Shown: positions 44,197-47,862 of the stretch, one piece after another | How the letters are laid out: every line of letters begins with the position of its first letter | How positions within the stretch are numbered: position 1 is the stretch's first letter | Assembly (NCBI GenBank): GCA_013297695.1 | Contig: JAAFHX010000007.1 | Location: forward strand, 1 to 47,862 | Reading direction: 5' to 3' | Origin: Rhodobacterales bacterium | GTDB lineage: Bacteria; Pseudomonadota; Alphaproteobacteria; Rhodobacterales; Rhodobacteraceae | Length of the DNA: 47,862 bases | The notes under the pieces: model-generated | What the model was told of the DNA's origin: nothing | Seen by the model: only the letters and a program-made list of their open reading frames with translations | The model's database searches: none | Made by a program: the position numbers and the translations under genes

Positions 44197-46203
44197 TCAG
44201 GCCGGTTCGTCTTCGGTTGCGGTGACCGTCGCTGCCGGGCGGGCGATCACCTCGACCGCCCGCAGGTCCGGCGCAAGCGCGGCGGCCACCAGACTGTCGA
44301 GCGTGTCGTCCAGCGCTGCCGTGTCGGTCCGCGTCTCGCCCAGGCGGCGGATCGACACGGTGCGTTCGGCCACTTCCTTCATGCCGATGGCCAGGATCAC
44401 AGGGACCTTGCCGACCGAATGTTCGCGGACCTTGTAGTTGATCTTCTCGTTGCGCACATCGGCTTCGGCCCGCACCCCGCGCGCGACCAGCGCCGCGACG
44501 ATCTCGTGCACATAGTCGTCGGCATCCGACACGATGGAGGCAACGACCACCTGCCGTGCCGCAAGCCAGAACGGCAGGCGGCCCGCATAATTCTCGATCA
44601 TGATGCCGATGAAGCGTTCGAACGACCCCAGGATCGCGCGGTGCAGCATGTAGGGGCGGTGGCGCGCGCCATCCTCGCCGACATATTCCGCGTTCAGCCG
44701 GGTGGGCGTGTTGGGGTCCACCTGGAAGGTGCCGCACTGCCACTTGCGCCCGATGGCATCGGTCAGCTTGAAGTCCAGTTTCGGGCCGTAGAAGGCGCCT
44801 TCGCCGGGGTCGATCTCATAGGCATTCCCGGTGGCCCGGATGGCGTTTTCCAAAGCGGCCTCGACCTTGTCCCAGGTCTCGTCGCTGCCGATGCGCACGG
44901 CAGGGCGGGTCGACAGCTTGATCTCGAACTGGTCAAAGCCGAGGTCGCGGTAGACCGAGGCCAGCAGCGTGATGAAGTTCGCGCATTCGGCCTCGATCTG
45001 GTCTTCGGTGCAGAAGATATGCGCATCATCCTGCGTGAAGCCGCGCACCCGCATCAGGCCGTGCATCGAGCCGGAAGACTCATACCGGTGACAGGACCCG
45101 AATTCGGCCAGCCGCAGCGGCAGGTCACGATAGCTTTTCAGGCCCTGGTTATAGACCTGCACATGACAGGGGCAGTTCATCGGCTTCAGCGCGTTGATGC
45201 GCTTTTCCTTGGCCCCTTCCTCGTCCACCTCGACGAGGAACATGTTCTCGCGGTAGGCCTCCCAGTGGCCTGACCGTTCCCACAGCACGCGGTCCACCAC
45301 CTGCGGCGTGCGGATCTCGCGGTAGCCCGCGCCGCGCTGGCGGCGGCGCATGTAGTCTTCCAGCGTGCGGTAGATCGACCATCCGGCGGGGTGCCAGAAC
45401 ACCATGCCGGGGGCTTCTTCCTGCAGGTGGAACAGGTCCATTTCCTTGCCCAGCTTGCGGTGGTCGCGCCTTGCGGCCTCTTCCAGCAGGGTCAGGTGGG
45501 CCTTCAGGTCCTCGCGGTTGCGGAAGGCCACGGCATAGATGCGCTGAAGCTGCGGGTTGTTGCTGTCGCCGCGCCAGTAGGCCCCGGCGACCGACATCAG
45601 CTTGAAGGCATCGGCGGGCACCTGGCCCGTGTGCTGCAGGTGCGGACCCCGGCAGAGGTCCTGCCAGTGCCCGTGCCAGTACATGCGGATCATCTGGTCG
45701 GCGGGAATCGCCTCGACCAGTTCGACCTTGAAGGGTTCGTTCCTGGACCTGTAGTAAGCAATGGCCGCGTCGCGGTCCCAGACCTCGGTGCGGACCGGGT
45801 CGCGGGCGTTGATGATCTGCTTCATCCGCGCCTCGATCGCGCCCAGGTCTTCGGGCGTGAAGGGCTCGGCCCGGTCAAAGTCATAGTACCAGCCGTCCTT
45901 GATGACCGGGCCGATGGTGACCCGCACATCGGGCCAGATCTCCTGCACGGCGCGGGCCATGATATGGGCAAGGTCGTGCCGGATCAGTTCCAGCGCCTGC
46001 GCCTCGTCGGCCATGGTGTGAATGGCGATGCGGGCATCCTGCGTGATCGGCCAGGCGAGGTCGGCATGCGCGCCGTCGAGGCTGGCCGAGATCGCCTTTT
46101 TCGCCAGACCGGGCGAGATCGAGGCGGCCACCTCGGCCGCCGTCACGCCAGAGGCGAAGATGCGCTGATTGCCATCGGGAAAGGTCAGGGTAATCTGGGC
46201 CAT
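44197..46203 (-). CDS. thrS: Threonyl-tRNA synthetase
   Basis: A 668-residue class II aminoacyl-tRNA synthetase. TGS domain at about 1-64, editing domain (HDLAH, CRGPH motifs for Ser-tRNA hydrolysis), catalytic core with motif 1-3 and zinc ligand Cys in MNCPCHV, and an anticodon-binding domain at about 555-650. Length is normal (about 640-670). A typical ATG start with AGGAGG close upstream. Confidence 0.97.
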   Translation of the reverse strand: MAQITLTFPDGNQRIFASGVTAAEVAASISPGLAKKAISASLDGAHADLAWPITQDARIAIHTMADEAQALELIRHDLAHIMARAVQEIWPDVRVTIGPVIKDGWYYDFDRAEPFTPEDLGAIEARMKQIINARDPVRTEVWDRDAAIAYYRSRNEPFKVELVEAIPADQMIRMYWHGHWQDLCRGPHLQHTGQVPADAFKLMSVAGAYWRGDSNNPQLQRIYAVAFRNREDLKAHLTLLEEAARRDHRKLGKEMDLFHLQEEAPGMVFWHPAGWSIYRTLEDYMRRRQRGAGYREIRTPQVVDRVLWERSGHWEAYRENMFLVEVDEEGAKEKRINALKPMNCPCHVQVYNQGLKSYRDLPLRLAEFGSCHRYESSGSMHGLMRVRGFTQDDAHIFCTEDQIEAECANFITLLASVYRDLGFDQFEIKLSTRPAVRIGSDETWDKVEAALENAIRATGNAYEIDPGEGAFYGPKLDFKLTDAIGRKWQCGTFQVDPNTPTRLNAEYVGEDGARHRPYMLHRAILGSFERFIGIMIENYAGRLPFWLAARQVVVASIVSDADDYVHEIVAALVARGVRAEADVRNEKINYKVREHSVGKVPVILAIGMKEVAERTVSIRRLGETRTDTAALDDTLDSLVAAALAPDLRAVEVIARPAATVTATEDEPA

Positions 46204-46296
46204 AAGGGCCTCCTCGTCGGTTTGGCGCCCACGGAACGCCCGGCTGCGGGTATGTCGGGCGTCTTGTTGCGCGGGCGGTACGGGATTGTCAACGTG

Positions 46297-46351
46297 GAAC
46301 CGGGGGTTTCACACCCCCGGACCCCCGTGGGATACTTGCGCCAAGATGAAG
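46297..46351. repeat. Extragenic hairpin element (GGGGGT hairpin followed by GTGGGATACTTG)
   Basis: CCGGGGGT (46300-46307) pairs with ACCCCCGG (46313-46320); immediately after comes ACCCCCGTGGGATACTTGCG and CCAAGATGAAG. I have seen this combination repeatedly in Rhodobacteraceae genomes between genes, so it is probably a dispersed extragenic repeat or shared terminator-like element. Family occurrence is recalled, not searched. Confidence 0.4.
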
Positions 46352-46400
46352 ACCAGAGACGAGTCGCCCGGATGGTCGGGCCGCAGCGAAGGACGGGCGC

Positions 46401-47153
46401 ATGACGGAGCAGAGGATGCTGAAGACCCCCGAAGGCCGCCACATCGCCTGCAGTCGGCAGCCGGGGCGGGGGCCGGGTGTGGTGTTTCTGGGCGGCTTCC
46501 GGTCGGACATGACCGGGACCAAGGCGGCGTATCTTGCCGGATGGGCGGCGGAGCGGGGGCGGGCCTTTCTGCGGCTGGATTATTCCGGCCACGGTCAATC
46601 GGGCGGGGCCTTTGAGGACGGGGCCATCGGCGACTGGTTCGAGGATGCCCGCGCCGCGCTGGTGGCGCTGACCGAAGGGCCGCAGGTGCTGGTCGGATCA
46701 TCGATGGGCGGCTGGATCGCGCTGTTGCTGGCGCGGGCAATGCCGGAGCGGGTGGCCGGTCTGGTCGGCATCGCCGCCGCACCCGACTTTACCGAAGACA
46801 GTATGTGGGCGGGGTTTGACCCGGATCAGCGCGCGGCCCTGCTGCGCGACGGGCAGGTGACCTTGCCCTCGGAATACGCGCCCGAGGGCTACGTCATCAC
46901 CCGCCGCCTGATCGAGGAGGGGCGCAGCCGGCTTGTGCTGCGCGATCCCTTGTTGCTGCCGTTTCCGGTCCGTCTGCTGCACGGCACCGCCGATGGCGAC
47001 GTGCCGCCCGACGTGGCCCTGCGCCTGCTGGATCACGCGACAGGTCCGGATATCCGCCTGACGCTGGTCAAGGGCGCGGACCACCGGTTTTCCGCGCCGG
47101 ACTGTCTGACGCTGATTGCGGGCGCAATCGACGAGGTCACACCGGGGCCCTGA
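46401..47153 (+). CDS. Alpha/beta hydrolase, ABHD10-like
   Basis: A 250-residue serine hydrolase. Nucleophile Ser101 in VGSSMGGW, acid Asp198 or Asp200 in the DGDVP segment, and His228 in the GADHRF segment complete a triad. The LRLDYSGHGQSGG lid segment and the placement resemble the mitochondrial palmitoyl-protein thioesterase ABHD10 and bacterial homologues. Substrate unknown; an esterase or thioesterase is expected. The gene ends in a hairpin that also covers the end of phaZ. Confidence 0.82.
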   Translation: MTEQRMLKTPEGRHIACSRQPGRGPGVVFLGGFRSDMTGTKAAYLAGWAAERGRAFLRLDYSGHGQSGGAFEDGAIGDWFEDARAALVALTEGPQVLVGSSMGGWIALLLARAMPERVAGLVGIAAAPDFTEDSMWAGFDPDQRAALLRDGQVTLPSEYAPEGYVITRRLIEEGRSRLVLRDPLLLPFPVRLLHGTADGDVPPDVALRLLDHATGPDIRLTLVKGADHRFSAPDCLTLIAGAIDEVTPGP

Positions 47154-47162
47154 CGGCCCCGG
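47142..47162. terminator. Strong hairpin between convergent hydrolase and PHA depolymerase genes
   Basis: CCGGGGCC-CTGAC-GGCCCCGG, a perfect 8-bp stem with 5-base loop that spans the hydrolase stop codon. Likely bidirectional terminator; no T-run. Confidence 0.4.
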
Positions 47163-47175
47163 CCTGTCGCGCGGC

Positions 47176-47862
47176 CTAGTTCGATGTGGCCAGCGCAATC
47201 CGCTGTCTGGGCGGCGTTCCGGCGGCACGGTCGATGAACCCCAGCACCAGGGGCCGGATGTTCAGACGCCAGGACTTGCCCGCGAAGATGCCGTAGTGGC
47301 CCGCGCCCGGTTCCAGATGCTGCTGTTTCCTGGCGGCGGGCAGCCCGGTCAGCAGGTCCAGCGCGGCCACGCATTGGCCGGGGGCGGAAATGTCGTCATT
47401 CGCGCCTTCCACGGTCATCACGGCGATATCGGTGATCTTGCCGATATCCACCCGCGTTCCCGCCACGGTAAAGCCGTTGCGGGCAATCTCGCGGTTCTTG
47501 AAGATGCGCTCGACGGTGGACAGGTAGAATTCGGCGGTCATGTCCATGACCGCGAGGTATTCGTCGTAGAACCGGTTGTGCGCGTCATGATCCGACGCCT
47601 CGCCATTGGCCACCCGCATGATCTGGTCTGCAAAAGCCTTGCTGTGGCGGTCGGCATTCATCGAGATGAAGCTTTGCAACTGCATCAGGCCCGGATAGAC
47701 CATCCGACCGGCCCCCTTGTACTTGAAGCCGACGCGCTGGATCGCAAGCTGCTCAAGCTGCCCCATCGTCACGCGGCGACCGAAATCGGTCACGTCGGTC
47801 GCGGCGGCATCGGGGTCGATCGGCCCGCCGATCAGCGTCAGGCTGCGCGGCTGCGCCGCAGG
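47176..47862 (-). CDS. phaZ: Intracellular polyhydroxyalkanoate depolymerase, C-terminal part
   Basis: The last 228 residues of a protein that runs off the right edge of the window. SLTLIGGPIDPDAAATDVTDFG followed by QRVGFKYKGAGRMVYPGLMQLQSFISMN and the C-terminal FAGKSWRLNIRPLVLGFI match intracellular PHA depolymerase (PhaZ). It would mobilise the polyhydroxybutyrate store typical of the family. The N-terminal half, including the catalytic Ser, lies outside. Start is outside the window. Confidence 0.85.
   Translation of the reverse strand, partial: PAAQPRSLTLIGGPIDPDAAATDVTDFGRRVTMGQLEQLAIQRVGFKYKGAGRMVYPGLMQLQSFISMNADRHSKAFADQIMRVANGEASDHDAHNRFYDEYLAVMDMTAEFYLSTVERIFKNREIARNGFTVAGTRVDIGKITDIAVMTVEGANDDISAPGQCVAALDLLTGLPAARKQQHLEPGAGHYGIFAGKSWRLNIRPLVLGFIDRAAGTPPRQRIALATSN

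Overview
The window is high-GC alphaproteobacterial DNA, most likely from a Rhodobacteraceae member (Rhodobacter/Gemmobacter/Tabrizicola-like; family-level inference). Supporting signs are the DUF6456 regulator, the DUF1007/NicO pair, c-type cytochromes, Tat-dependent sugar binding protein, intracellular PHA depolymerase, GTG starts, and a GGGGGT-hairpin intergenic repeat that I remember from this family. No rRNA, tRNA, insertion sequence, phage gene or CRISPR array was seen.

Layout. 1-9.7 kb is chromosomal housekeeping: a DUF6456 regulator, aquaporin Z, lipoyl synthase (lipA), a 4-coumarate-CoA-ligase-like enzyme, a secreted SMP-30 beta-propeller, a Fsr-like MFS exporter, two c-type cytochromes, hypoxanthine phosphoribosyltransferase and a COQ10/RatA-like protein. 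10.0-16.6 kb is one giant (about 2194 aa) RTX surface/secreted protein. 17.2-25.6 kb is the most unusual part: a tightly coupled three-gene operon of a 1703-aa Ser/Thr kinase-STAND ATPase-GAF-adenylate cyclase, a lipoxygenase with all five iron ligands, and a catalase-related allene-oxide-synthase-like haem protein. 25.7-37.0 kb is a divergent catabolic island: on the minus strand a SAF-domain oxidoreductase, TPP-dependent E1 alpha, E1 beta, lipoyl E2/hydrolase and a SorC regulator; on the plus strand a sugar ABC importer and a PfkB kinase. Two matching operator-like sites lie in the shared promoter region. 37.0-47.9 kb holds two unrecognised proteins, a MATE exporter, a nickel/cobalt NicO exporter with DUF1007, a GST, DUF2721, DUF2177, an ArsC/Spx-like protein, CspA, thrS, an alpha/beta hydrolase and the C-terminal part of PhaZ.

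How the genes work together. The central operon looks like a signal-controlled oxylipin module: the kinase/cyclase could sense a ligand and make cAMP, the lipoxygenase would turn a polyunsaturated fatty acid into a hydroperoxide, and the catalase-like protein would turn that hydroperoxide into an allene oxide or related product. In corals the last two activities are fused in one polypeptide; here they are separate reading frames joined by an ATGA overlap and preceded by a signalling giant. Because this family of bacteria normally makes few polyunsaturated fatty acids, the substrate is probably exogenous (inference). The neighbouring island looks like uptake, phosphorylation, oxidation and thiolytic cleavage of an unidentified sugar, polyol or sugar acid, with the SorC protein as its regulator.
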